Positions 44,589-56,214 of a DNA stretch of 64,000 bases are shown one piece after another. The notes beneath the pieces were generated by a model, which worked only from the letters and a program-made list of their open reading frames with translations, made no database searches and was not told the origin of the DNA. Position 1 is the first letter of the stretch, and the number at the start of each line of letters is the position of its first letter. This stretch comes from Hysterangium stoloniferum (taxonomy: Eukaryota > Basidiomycota > Agaricomycetes > Hysterangiales > Hysterangiaceae), in NCBI GenBank assembly GCA_015178975.1, contig WHVD01000104.1, positions 241,764 through 305,763 on the forward strand, in the 5' to 3' direction. Both the position numbers and the translations under genes were made by a program.

Positions 44589-45617
44589 TCACCACGCGTC
44601 AGTGCGACCATCACCCCCACCATCATAACCTTCCCAGTCGACAGGTCCCACGTTATACTCCAGGTCCCAACACATATCTTCCAAGCAATTGGTATCCCAA
44701 CTAAGCAACAATCCCTCATTAAAAGCTGTCTTCGCCGCGAGATCGAAATCTACTATACGCCATTCATGAACATGATTATGAGTTGGACAGACAGGGTTTT
44801 CCATTGAGTTAGGTGCACGGAGGATGTTATACCAACATACATCCCGGTGTTGTATCCCCATTTGGCAAAGATGGCTAAACGTTTCAACCAACTCTGGGCT
44901 GAAATAAAGTGAGGATTTATGGGCGGGCGTTTGCAGTAAAAAGAAGTGAACTTTACACAGTAACCGGAAGGGGCACACATTTCGGGATGCGTTCTCCAAG
45001 CTTTTCGAGTACTAACACTGAGAGCAGGTAATGGTGTTCGTTCTGCGAGATATCATGAGGGGTTCTAGCGTGAGGATGGATCTAGAGAGCAAATTAGATA
45101 CTAGATAGAACAACATTGGAGGAATAAAATAAACGGAGCCCACAGATTCCGAATATTCTAATCGCTTGAACGCCGTGTTTTGCTCCTGCGCCTCCTCTTT
45201 TGCATACATCGCACTTTTCTGTCTGGTAATCACCTCTTCAGAAGCACGTGTGGCGTCTTCCTGATTGACTTTCTCCCAGTCAAGAACTTCATACTGTTCA
45301 TCAAGTACAACTTGGAAGATACCATAACACCGCGCAACTATTATGCCTTGGAGATGTTCCATTTCTTCGTAAAACCAGGCCTCACGACAAAGGTTATTGG
45401 ACTGATATCGACGAGCGACCTTAATAACAAGGTCTGGAATTGCGTGTGATCCCGACGTGCCCCTCTTGTCTACGTCATAAACGAATCCTACCCGACCTTC
45501 GCCAAGTTTAGCCTGTACAGATACTTCAAGCGTCAGATCACCCGGTGGAGGCAATGTGGAAGGCGGACGAATATAAAATCCATCAGGTCTGGTATTCTCT
45601 TCTGTGTTCGAGTACAT
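44589..45617 (-). CDS. Fungal protein kinase-like protein, three exons, 289 aa
   Basis: Exon 1 45617-45144, exon 2 45042-44957, exon 3 44898-44589. Introns of 101 nt (GTGGGC...CAG) and 58 nt (GTAAAG...CAG) restore one frame of 870 nt. Kinase hallmarks: a Gly-rich loop LGEGRVGFVYDV, Lys in DLVIKVA, a Glu in REAWFYEEM, SVLVLEKLGERIP, the catalytic loop HRDVCWYNIL, and the metal motif as DFDLA instead of DFG. This layout matches mushroom FunK1/PKL-type kinase-like proteins. The HRD Asp and Asn are present, so activity is possible. Upstream exons could exist; the ATG at 45617 is simply the first in frame. Confidence 0.75.
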
Positions 45618-46855
45618 CAATTCCGTAGGTACTGATGTGCCTCGGGAACATATAAGTCTTGTCTCAGTATGATTACTTTTGATAAGGCCAGTTACAACCA
45701 GGGAAGAAAAAGCGTTTGAAGGCTAGGGTAATCAGTTTATAAGCATGAGGCATGTGAGTAAATACCGACCAATCCATGTTTCAATTCCATATCCGGGATG
45801 GGTGGGTAGTCTGACACCAAGGACAACAGGCGGAGTTTGAATCACTGTTCAAGCCATCTGATTGGGGCTACGAGAATTCAGTGCGAAGGTAGCGCGACTG
45901 TAACAAATATAATTAACAGATAATAATGGATAACAGTGAAGTAATTCCAACCTAGAGGCTCCGGACGGCCCTAAGTTCCAACGCGGTCGTGACGTGGTGG
46001 TCAAGTACCGGATTATCCCTGGTAGACACATCTTTTCAATGTCACAAATATATTCTGTCCCTTAATTACCTGATATAACACAATAATCCCATTTTATCGG
46101 GGGGTACGGTTCATTTGGACGGGAAAAGTACAGGGTATGATGTTTCTTTATGCCACTGCTGGTTATTATTGTTTCTGTCTCCAATTTTCTTGCTTGTCCT
46201 TGAGCTCACACAATTATGGAAAAGGTGTGCACTTTATAATTGTGTACATATTATCCTACAAATTCACATGCCTTCTCTCACTGCGGTATCCGAGGTCTAC
46301 CACGTACCTTTGTCGTCATTATTACACTCGTCCGGGGGTCTATTTTCAGGTCAAGCAATGTCAAAACCACCACTTAGGTGAGTATATTTCATCATTTCAA
46401 TCCTGACATCGTGAATGCCATTTTAGTAGGTCTATTTCAACCCTTTCCGTCATCCCTTCCTAACAAGACATGGCGCATCCCGAGAATTCTATAAATGGCA
46501 AGTGTCCAAGTTAAATTGACCAAGTTAAATTGATGTGTTTATGGTTAATTAGTACGTTTCCCATATATTATATTTTTCCCTGGAAAGTATGGGACTTTGC
46601 CGGTTCGTCATTTCCATCATATTCTCGTTGATTAATATATATTATCTTCCAGCAGGGCAATTGAATCACGTAGAAGGTAGAACCGGAAACAGAATTTTTG
46701 GATTGAGGATTGAGATATTGACAAGAAAATGGCTTTGAGGATTTGACCCACAAGCAATATGTACTGGATGGGTCCTCTCATACAGCGACCATTATATTTA
46801 CCAGAACTCTTAGACGCAAGTTAATCTGGAATGATAATAATGTGTAAGTCAATAT
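45618..46855. other. Intergenic; possible two-exon short ORF on the minus strand
   Basis: Mostly unassigned. An ATG at 46031 (MCLPGIIRYLTTTS...) is followed by a plausible 54-nt intron (GTTGGA...TTACAG) and a short second exon ending at a TGA near 45849, giving about 43 residues. It might be an upstream exon of the kinase-like gene or chance. The rest shows no repeat or gene. Confidence 0.25.
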
Positions 46856-46859
46856 TTGG

Positions 46860-47230
46860 GTGAGAGGTCACACTTTAAGTCCACTTGCTCCGAAGAAACA
46901 ACTGCTGCCGCCCCCGTGAACGAGTCTCAGCCTGCGACTCAACCTGTGCTTGTGTGCCTCACCACCCAAAAATCCCGCAGACCTTCTGCAGCCGCCACTA
47001 AACTCCACCGCTGCATATTGCGCCCTTTACTGATCATTCGGAAGCCAATAGGGTTGCGTTCAAGACAATTAGTAGAGCTATGCAGAAGTATGTTTTGTTT
47101 CGGCAAAGGATCACATGAACCAGGATTATGCGAATCCCAGATGAAAATGCGCCTGATACATAAGATTTAGATGAAGAAAGGGCAAGCTCCGCAGAGACGG
47201 CTCTGATGAGCCATTCCGACCCCTGGTTGT
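46860..47230 (+). pseudogene. Unknown repeated gene X, copy 5
   Basis: Plus-strand homologue of the 17944-18200 segment, with CSEETTAAAPVNESQPA and RLLIIRKPIGLRSRQL-type shadow frames. DNA similarity is clear but the reading frame differs from the minus-strand copies, so coding status is uncertain. Confidence 0.35.
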
Positions 47231-47353
47231 AAGCCCTGTTAAATTTGATGGTGAAACACACCTTTTTATTTGGGGAGTCCACCAATTATTGCAACTTTTC
47301 ATATGAAGATACTAATTGTGGACCATGCATTTGGAGGCTAATGTGTGTCAGGA

Positions 47354-47681
47354 TGTAATCCTGGCCATCTTCCCACAGGCACACATTACCAATAGGATCC
47401 CCATTGTTCTACACAACTCTCTTTTGTTTTACCTAATCACCTTTGTCTTCCACTGAGCTGTCCCTTTGTTCTCTTACCTCATGTCACCACCTCCATTGTC
47501 CTTTTGTTTCCCCCTATGTCTCTGATGCCACTCCTTTGGTCTGCCAAGATATATTAACCCATGATTAATGTAGTTACAAACAGAAGCTTCTACCTGTATC
47601 TCTCTCATATTCTAACAACTCGAACAGAGAAAACTTACTCCTGTCTGTACCGACCGAGTGAGGTCAATCAATCACCTTAAA
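47354..47681 (+). repeat. gypsy-2 5' LTR
   Basis: 328 bp, closely similar to 52036-52362. The end reads CCTTAAA where the 3' LTR has CCTTACA. An ATATATTAA near 47549 may be a TATA-type promoter. Confidence 0.85.
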
Positions 47682-47949
47682 CTTTTTTTTGACATCGACT
47701 AAAGATAAACTGTCCACCGTGTCTCATTTACCATCCACACTGATACCACTACTTACTCTCTCAGAAACAAGAAGGAGACACCAACTCGGATTATCTCCCC
47801 TCCTTGTAAATCCTCTTACTGACCCCACAACCATCTCACACTCTGCCTCACCACCCTCTGAAACCAACACTGATACCGATACCGACACTGACACTGAATA
47901 TACCACATTTCAGACATACCACACACACCCCAAAGTCTTCACACCAATA

Positions 47950-49089
47950 TGAACCAAAAAGATCAGGATGCCACAAAACAAACTGAACCAACCCATAGCT
48001 GAAATCAAGGTTGGGAAACTGAAAGAATGTCCAATGCTCACTGCGGAACGATACACACCAATTGTCCATCAAGGCTGGTCAATAGCTTGCCATTGATACA
48101 TGAAGTTTGGGGAAAATAAACCTGGAGAGGTTGTGAGTTATGTTGTGGATGCCATGATGGAACTGCGACTCATGGCCTGATACCAAGGGGATCAGACATG
48201 GATTGATGCCCTCACACTCGAACAATATCTGGAGGAGCTTGTGAGTATCACCCTCGAGAAAAACTGGGCTCACCTCATTAGGGAAAAAATCCTCACCACT
48301 GCACAAAGCAACCAGCGATTCATTGACTGGAAATTTGAGATGGAGAATCTAAATGTGATCCTCACTACTTCGGCAAAAACATTTGCACTGTCCAATGCTG
48401 CCTTGAAGACTCAATTAGAGGCAAACCTCGACAAAGCCTTCAAACAAAACCTTCTTGTAGAACCAATCCTCGCTACTGAACTCGCAGCATGGACCAGTGA
48501 AGTGAAGGAATGTGATGAGCATGTTCGTGAACAACGGGAGATGGTGCAAGAACAAATTATCACCAACAATGCTGCCCGGGCCTTCTGCCACAATGAGAGG
48601 AAGGATTTAGCCTCCCGCTTATCTGATCCCATATCCAGTTCCACATCTATAACCAAGCCCAGTATCAAGCTCCCAAAGCTGACTGATGAAGAAAGAAAAC
48701 TCCTACATGAACATCAAGGATGCATATGTTGCCGTGTTTTCTATGCTGGTCATCGTGCTGACACATGCCCCATGAAGACGAACAACTCCTGGCCAGATGC
48801 CGCCACATACAAGCCTCTCACCTCAACAATGGCACATGCAGCTGCACCACGTGTCACCACAGGCCTGACCATGGCCAACATTCAAGAATACACTAATGTA
48901 GACACAGACATGTATGTCACTCCCTCACTTGAACCCCACATCCCTTTCACAGTCCCACACCTCTATGCACCCATAGAGATAACAGGACCTCTCATAACTG
49001 ATTTCCCTCTCTCCGTAAAAGCACTCATTAATGTTGGATGTCCTTCTACAGTGATTAGTGACACCTTAGTCACTCAGCTGGGGCTCTGA
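47950..49089 (+). pseudogene. gypsy-2 gag and protease
   Basis: The region VGKLKECPMLTAERY...HQGWSIAC starts gag. It is broken by TGA codons near 48096 and 48178 and continues as an open frame 48241-49089. That frame has a long helical part, a degenerate zinc knuckle CICCRVFYAGHRADTC, and a protease-like segment KALINVGCPSTVIS. In related elements the active site is LIDVG; here Asp is replaced by Asn, so the protease would be inactive. The codons before 47950 include a Thr-Asp repeat from a short microsatellite (near 47870-47897). Confidence 0.75.
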
Positions 49090-49539
49090 TGATTTCTACT
49101 TCCCAAGGCAGAAGATAATTTATCATCATTATCAGACATGCCTTTGAGTTGCAGGGAGTTCGTGAGAATTAAAGTTACATCAGGGAAGGGGGCATGATAA
49201 ATGGGTAAACTACAACATTACCAGCCCCAAGTAACCCAATCAAAGGAAACCACAGACAACCCCTACGAACACATGCACCAAAGCATTGCAGGTGCCCCAG
49301 AGCCAAGAAATTTCTGAACCACCACTCGCTGGGTATATTTTACATGCCCCCATTATGGCTGCTGTATGTGAAACCATGGAGAGACTTGCATTACATGAAA
49401 GATTAGCAGAAAAAGACACTGAGTTGAAGAATGCTTTTGCTGACCGATTTCCACTAATATTACTGGACACATCTGATCTGCCTACCCATATCTACCACCG
49501 CATATGCATGAAAGACCCTTCCAAGGTCACTACAGGATG

Positions 49540-50830
49540 AGGGTATTCTGCAGCAAGGAAATTTCACAATTCGTGGAAATTACTCCTTGAAGAACACCTA
49601 GCAGCAGGGCGAATATGACCATTGTCCTCTGAATATGCATCCCCGGCCTTCTGTGTACCCAAATACCACAATGGCATACCTGCCCTTGACATCCCACCAT
49701 GATGGGTTAACGATTACTGGGAGCTCAACAAGAATACTGTCCGGGACAACTACCCATTGCCTTGGGTTGATGACATTCTGTCAGACTGCGGGCAGGGTGT
49801 GATATTTGGCAAATTAGATATGACGAATTCTTTCTTTCAGACCAGGATGCACCCTGATGACATCCACCTCACAGCTGTATGCACCCCTTGGGGATTGTAT
49901 GAGTGGACTGTCATGCTGATGGGGGGGTGCAATGCACCGTCCACACACCAACAATGTATGACAGATGCTCTGCATCGTTTACTTGGGAAGATATGTCACG
50001 TATACCTGGATGATATTATTATATGGTCAAAGACACTGGAAGAACATGAAAACAATGTAAGGGAGGTACTACAGGCACTCCGTGTAGCCAAGTTATATTG
50101 CAATCCAGACAAATCTATTCTTTTTGCCATGGAGCTCTCCTTCCTTGGACACCACATCTCTTCAGAAGGCATCCACCCTGATGCTAAGAAAACTGAATGC
50201 ATCACCAACTGGCCCCAGCTGACCACTGCCACGAATGTCTGGGGCTTCCTGGGTCTTACCCGTTACATTTGTGCATTCCTCCCTGCCTTGGTGGAACATA
50301 CCAGTGTTCTTACCCCCCTAACTACAAAAGATTGTGACTCCCAATTTCCCACATGGACTCAGGAACACCAGCAGGCTTTCGATGCCATCAAACGATTGGT
50401 CACTGGCACAGACTGCCTCATGGTGAGTGACTATGATGACCCGACAGGGAAGATCTTCCTAACCACTGATGCCAGTAATCGACGCACAGGCACTGTGCTT
50501 CATTTTGGCAAGGATTGGGCTACAGCCTGACCTGTTGCCTATGACTCATGACTCATACCAATTGAACCGTGCAGAACAGAACTACCCAGTCCACAAGAAG
50601 GAACTGTTAGCAATTATCAAGGTCTTCAAGAAGTGGCGTACCAGTCTCTTAGGGTGCCATTTTGAGGTCCACAGACCACCGAACACTGGAGTATTTCCAG
50701 TCACAGAAGGAGATGTCCCGCCGACAGATGTGCTGGTCTGTGTACCTTGCAGACTTCAATTTTGATATTGTCTACATCCGTGGGGAAGACAACACAGTCG
50801 CCGATGCACTATCCCGTATGCCAGACTGTG
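49540..50830 (+). pseudogene. gypsy-2 reverse transcriptase and RNase H
   Basis: Broken by TGA before 49757, then open to 50530. Motifs are VNDYWELNKNT.RDNYPLPW, GKLDMTNSFFQTRM with the first Asp, and CHVYLDDIIIWS with the catalytic YLDD intact. Next come SFLGHHISSEGI and the connection domain. RNase H begins at FLTTDASNRRTG and, after a TGA and frame changes, continues NYPVHKKELLAI and FDIVYIRGEDNTVADALSRM. Confidence 0.85.
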
Positions 50831-50859
50831 AACCCAACACAATGTACACTGCCTGTGCC

Positions 50860-51995
50860 TTAGCACACACCTGGTCCTCACCGAAGAAAATTGTTGGAGG
50901 GACACTTAGTATCACTACCAACCCCAACCTACTGGACACCATCTGGCAGGGTTATCTTCATGACGACTTCTGCAAGCAGCTTGACAGCGACATTGCTGCA
51001 GGAAGCATTGAAGGTGCAAGGAAGGAAGCAGGTCTTCTCTATGTTGGATGATGACTTGTTATCCCTCGTAATGTTACAATCCGAGAAATACTGTATCATC
51101 TTGCACATGACACACTGGGCCATTTTGGTTTTGATAAAAGCTACAAATATCTTCAGAACTCCTACTATTGGCCCAACATGAGGTGAGATTTAGAAACGGC
51201 CTACATACCCTCATGCACTGAATGTCAGAGGAATAAAGACCGAACCAGCCAGCCCAGCGGTCCCCTACACCCCCTCCCTGTTCCGGATGACCGTTTTGAC
51301 ACCGTCGCCATTGATTTTGTTGGACCCTTAACCGAGGAACAGGGGAAAGACATGATCATGACCATGACGGACACCTTGGGTGCTGACATTCACTTAGCCC
51401 CTGTTCATTCATCCTACACAGCAGCACAAATTGCAGTTGTCCTCTTTGACAAGTGGTATGGTGAAAATGGACTGATGCTAAATATTGTGTCAGATCACGA
51501 CCCTCTTTTCACATTTGAACTCTGGGCTGCCCTACACAAACTTTCTGGTGTCTAGTTGAAAATGTCTACAGCCTACCACCCCCAGAGCGATGCGGCCAGC
51601 GAGCGGACCAACAAAACGCTCAACCAGTTGATCCGCTATCATGTTGACATCAACCAGAAGGGATGGTTGGCTCAACTTCCCCGGGTACGTTTCGCCTTAA
51701 TGAACACTGTGAGCACATCCACAGGGTTCTCTCCCTTTCAGCTAAAAACAGGCCGTTCTCCGTGGCTCATACCCCCCCTTACACCTTTACCTCTGAATGC
51801 AACCCTACTCAGGTCTCAGCCCAGGAGATCATGCAGTGCCTGGCACTCGATATCCAGGAGACCCAAGACAACCTCACTGCTGTGAAGGTTCATCAGGCTT
51901 ACCATGCAAATGAACATTGTGGTGTGGAAATCCCATATAAGGAGGGAGATTTAGTCACTGAAGCATTGGATGTTTGGGAAAATGAAAATGGTCTG
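50860..51995 (+). pseudogene. gypsy-2 integrase
   Basis: Zinc-binding half (HDTLGHFG-like region near 51105, then CTECQRNK), the catalytic core with Asp in AIDFVGPL, Asp in IVSDHDPLF, a TAG just before LKMSTAYHPQSDAASERTNKTL that carries the Glu, and a C-terminal GRSPW.IPP region. All three catalytic residues survive, but TGA/TAG codons and a frameshift near 51660-51880 break the protein. Confidence 0.8.
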
Positions 51996-52035
51996 GACAT
52001 CTGAGCACATCTGAAGTTTTCAGAAGGGGGAGGGG

Positions 52036-53105
52036 TGTAATCCTGGCCATCTTACCACAGGCACATATTGCCAATAGGATCCCCATTGTTTCACACAACT
52101 CTCCTTTGTTTTACCTAATCGCCTTTGTCTTCCGCCAAGCTGCCCCTTTGTTCTCTTACCTCATGTCACCACCTCCATTGTCCTTTTGTTTCCCCCTATG
52201 TCTCTGATGCCACTCCTTTGTTCTGCCAAGATATATTAACCCATGATTAATGTAGTTACAAGCAGAAGCTTCTACCTGTATCTCTCTCATATTCTAACGA
52301 CTTGAACAGAGAAAACTTAGTCCTGTCTGTACTGACCAAGTGAGGTCAATCGACGACCTTACTGTTAAGAACTGAAAACTGACTAATCTCGGTGGCCGAC
52401 AGGGACCGATCGGAAGGACTTGGCTTCAGCTTATGTGCTGTGCCCTCACAAATATCCATAGTGTGTCCTTAAATTTCGGACAGGCGAAGACTAATCCTAA
52501 AGAGTTCCTTTCGGCGAGATACTGATCGGGACCGAAGGATAAGTTGAGTGTCAGGCCAAGGGGTCGGGGCTGGGAGTGGGCGAGCACACGTGAAGGCGAG
52601 TGAGGGGATCCTTAGTATGAGACTGTTACAGACATATGAAGGTATTCTGAGTCAATATTCTGATTGCCTAGTAACTACAACTACAGCGGGTTCATATACA
52701 AGTAACAGGTGTCTAGAAAATACTAACGGGGAGAAGGGCGGAAAACGGTATTAACAATAAGCTTGACTAGGAATGGGAAGTTTATGATTAATTCGGAGGC
52801 CGAAGAGATAACTGAGAGCGGAATTACAGAAAAAGGAAATAGTTCGAGGACTACAAATATAGATAGACATATGTAAAACATAGGATAGAACGGATCATGA
52901 TAATAAAAGGGATGTATCAAAAGTTTAACCAGATAGTACAAGTATATTTTGATGTGGGCGTAAATGGAGTTTAATCACCGCGAAAGCATACGTCAGCATC
53001 GGGGGTGATGGTTTCCGATGTGGTGACTTGAGCGATAACTTGAATCATCAATAGGTGGCAATAACCTCAGGGCCGAATGGCTGCAACACGGTTGTAACAC
53101 TTACA
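52036..53105 (+). repeat. gypsy-2 3' LTR, interrupted by LTR-A
   Basis: 328 bp when LTR-A copy 3 and one CTTAC are removed. Its last base is at 53105, followed by the CAGAA target copy. Confidence 0.85.
52363..53099 (+). mobile_element. LTR-A copy 3, solo LTR, TSD CTTAC
   Basis: 737 bp, TGTTAAGAACTG to GTAACA, with a perfect 5-bp duplication CTTAC (52358-52362 and 53100-53104), inserted one base before the end of the gypsy-2 3' LTR. Confidence 0.95.
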
Positions 53106-53264
53106 CAGAACCATTATACACCTCCCATAGCACGAAACCTATATTGTCAGGAAGTGCTACACTAACTGACACAAGATATTGAGACACAAGTACTTTAATT
53201 ACAAGCTTATTAAAACCTTGTAGATTGTGTATTGCAATAGAGTCAACTCATACTATTTTTAATA

Positions 53265-53359
53265 AGGCCTAATACTACCTTTTGAACAAGTTATATTACT
53301 CACTATCAAGTGTGCATACAGTAAGTGGCACAACTTGTTCAAAGGGTGGTATTAAGCCT
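53265..53359. repeat. Long hairpin (28-bp arms, 39-nt loop)
   Basis: Arms 53265-53292 and 53332-53359 match at 25 of 28 positions. The inner 12 bp (TTTGAACAAGTT / AACTTGTTCAAA) are perfect. It begins exactly at the target duplication of LTR-C copy 3. Confidence 0.85.
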
Positions 53360-53700
53360 CACAGCTTAGGGTATACTCGTACACAATATATAGTATTAGT
53401 CCTACCAGCTTATATGCAAATCATGGAAGAATTGAATGAAGGGGAGCCATTGCACTCATATTTCACTAAATATTAAATAGCATCTCATAATGCCAACTGT
53501 ATACATAAATATATAGATCTATACTATATAGTACACACTCCAAAATATTTTGTCTTAATTGGGTCCCTTTCCTGAGATACAGCACAATTTGCCTGTGGGT
53601 CAAAAGCGGAATTATTTTTTAAACTTTGAACTCCGCCTTATGTAAGGTACTCGGAACAGCTGTAATACTCAGCCTCATAAGCTGGTTCGAGTTCGAGTAA
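53360..53700. other. AT-rich, nothing recognised
   Basis: No gene or repeat supported. The short open frame at 53282-53476 overlaps the hairpin and has no conserved features. Confidence 0.4.
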
Positions 53701-54140
53701 GACTCTGTCAAGTATTCTTCATTCTGGATATATCTTAAATTTAAAAGCCTGTTTTTTCGGGTCTGACAGCAGGTATCGAGAGAGCGTATGTATATTTCAT
53801 TTCCGGGTACTATATCGCTGATTCACCAGTTGTGTCCAGTGTCTCAGGTATACTGCTTTTACGGTTCTTCTTCGAACTTCGTGAACAGAATGTTCACCCA
53901 TATGGTACATCTCAAATAAGGGTTGAGGCGCCTTGTTCTTCATTTAAGGCTGCCGCACGGAAATTCTCAAAGGCAATAATTGAACATCTTGGAGATCCCG
54001 AAGATGAGCAGTGTGTCGGCAGCGAAGCTACGAGTTCCAGGGCTGTATCCGGACGAGCGTTGCGTCCGGTAGCTAATGACGCTGAACTCAATGACTCATC
54101 TCCTGCGGTCAATATTGAAAAGAGTTTCCGTGGGCAGTAG
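53700..54140 (+). pseudogene. DUF6533-like gene, last exon copy
   Basis: Acceptor TTGTGTCCAG near 53847, then an exon starting VSGILLLRFFFELREQN and ending SFRGQ at 54140. It corresponds to the last exon at 22439-22790. Earlier exons are missing. Confidence 0.6.
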
Positions 54141-56100
54141 GGAGATTAGAGGACGCAGAACCTCGAACTGGAACCGACACAGTTTGAGGACAATTAACGT
54201 CATGGTGTGGGTTGAGGATCAAAGTTTTTATCAGAATGTCTGTTTGAGAATCTGTTCAAGGAACTATTTGCTTTACAAGATGCTTTTGTATGAAGCGTCT
54301 GAATTTATATCATACAAAATCTGAGAAGCAAGCAAACCTGGCATCTTTCTGTCATGATTTTTTGACTTCCTGTATCGGTTAGATAAATGAATTCTGTGAT
54401 TATAACAACATTCTAAGGTCTATTGTATTGTTGTATTACTAGTAACTGAAGATTTCGTTAATATTTCAACCACACAAATTGTAAAGATATAAACTAAGCT
54501 TTCAGCACTGGTCGTGACCCATTCATCCCATGGATATGAAAATTTTTAGTTTTGGGGAAACAGTGTAGTTCTGAAAATTCCAACATAAGAATCGATGGAG
54601 AGATGGGCGGAAGTGAATCCGAGTTCTTCTCCTTTGGAAAGAATATTGAGATAGGGTAAGTTCCATCTCGCTCCCAGTTAAGGTATCATTCTCTAGTATT
54701 CGATTTACATGACGCATTAATGACGTATATAGTCCTCCGGGGTTTTGCTGATGTAACACATTGGCTCAGTTCGACGTCAAACAATATGCGTTGCTTATAT
54801 ACTGAAGGTAGGAGTGCGGTATTGTTGCGTTGGGCGGAGATTTCGTTGACGTGTCGATGACGATCACTTGAATATATACAGATGAGGGTTCGGAACGCCG
54901 AAGGTAGCCTGTCGCAGTTGCGGCGGCGCAATTCGGGCAATTTGTATGAACAGAGCATGCTAGGTAACATGTGCTACGAATGTCGTTGTGACAATCTTCT
55001 ACTGATAATCCCGCGGCCGCACCGGAACCACAATACAGCGATCTCACCGCCAAATCAAGATGGAAGGTGTTGGCCTCATCCTTCCGGCCAACGACCTCTT
55101 CCCTCCCGCGTCCACCCCGTCTTAGTTGGGTCTATATACCGTCTATCTGCCACCGTGAACGATCTGTCTCTGCTCAGTTTTAGAACTTATTGTGTTGCAA
55201 GCCATTCTATGCTCTTTTATTATACTATATTAGATGTAGTTTATTCGATGCTCGGCTAGGCAGTGCTTTACAGTAGCTTAAGTCATTGGCTTTATTTTAA
55301 TAGGGACTTCGTCACCTCCCTCACCCACATGAAAACCCGTTGTGTATTTCTACACTCAGTGCCATCAACAACCGAGATGAGACTTAACAAGGTAGCGGTT
55401 CCCAGAATCGATTCCATGCGGTGATCGTATAATCTTTGGCGTGGCTTGAATTATGATGAGCGCCCATTGTGCATATCAGAATTCAAATATGACGTCACGA
55501 AATTGCAAAAGCGTTCATTTTAAGATTTTTGATTGCCATCAATTATTTTGTCTGTTCTAACAGTTAGTGCGCAACGCAAGAAGCAGCGATTTTAACTTGT
55601 ACTAATTATCCCTGGACCTCCGAGAGGGAAAATTGAAACCGCGCCTATTCTTTGATTAATCTGTTTACGGAAGGAGCTGAGTTTCTACCGGACAACCCCA
55701 ATGGGTCCGCGTTAATATACAGTCACTGCGGGAAATTTACTCTCACTTTTTGATAACATTGTCATTTTCCTTTCATCATTGTGTCCCAGAAAATATAAAA
55801 GACAAGAAGGCTAAACCCGTCCTGTTCCTGCAGAGGTAAACCCTGTGAACACCCACACTTCAAGTTGGTGGACGAGAAAACAGAAGCGCCCGCACCGGTC
55901 TCTCCAATAAGAGGTAAATTACAGCATTCCGGATGGAGAAGAACGAATGTTTGTCAGCCGGATGAAGGCGGGAAAATGCGAAGTTACCGGGCTCCACACC
56001 AATGTGGTTCCAGAACGGCATGCTATTCCTAACGTCCAGAGCGATCTCCGATGCATCTATCACGGTGCCAACTGCGCGTTTAACCATTCTCATTGATGGC
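54141..56100. repeat. Downstream flank and reversed blocks U and T
   Basis: 54340-54780 is 3' flank of the DUF6533-like gene, also seen reversed at 21610-22430. 54900-55260 and 55350-55480 match block U reversed. 55660-56010 matches block T reversed, and 56010-56090 a gene X segment (minus-strand frame 55860-56093). No intact gene. Confidence 0.5.
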
Positions 56101-56214
56101 TATGATATAGTTGTTTTTCCACTCCTCAATGCATCAGGACTGAGATGACAAGACCTTTGTCCACGTGGCCGTTAATATCCGTGGGTAGGGTGCATATAGT
56201 GCGCAATAAACTAC

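Larger units (their letters stand above)
47354..53105 (+). mobile_element. Ty3/gypsy retrotransposon gypsy-2, TSD CAGGA/CAGAA
   Basis: Plus-strand element with 328-bp LTRs (TGTAATCC...CCTTACA) at 47354-47681 and 52036-53105 (the latter holding LTR-A copy 3). Flanks CAGGA and CAGAA are a 5-bp duplication with one change; the intact LTR-C near 43430 gives the empty site. Gag, a degenerate protease, reverse transcriptase, RNase H and integrase follow in order. A purine tract AGAAGGGGGAGGGG (52022-52035) precedes the 3' LTR. It is disabled by many TGA codons. Confidence 0.95.
47237..53264 (+). mobile_element. LTR-C copy 3, split by gypsy-2; TSD AGCCC/AGGCC
   Basis: LTR-C parts at 47237-47353 and 53106-53264 join into one LTR when gypsy-2 is removed. 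They match 43250-43521 in reverse. The outer flanks AGCCC (47232-47236) and AGGCC (53265-53269) are a 5-bp duplication with one change. It ends TTTTTAATA, as in the other copies. Confidence 0.85.

Noticed and set aside
37358..45617. One host gene split by copia-2
   Set aside because: Each part has its own ATG, stop and consistent splice phases, and the kinase-like part lies upstream, the reverse of the usual domain order.
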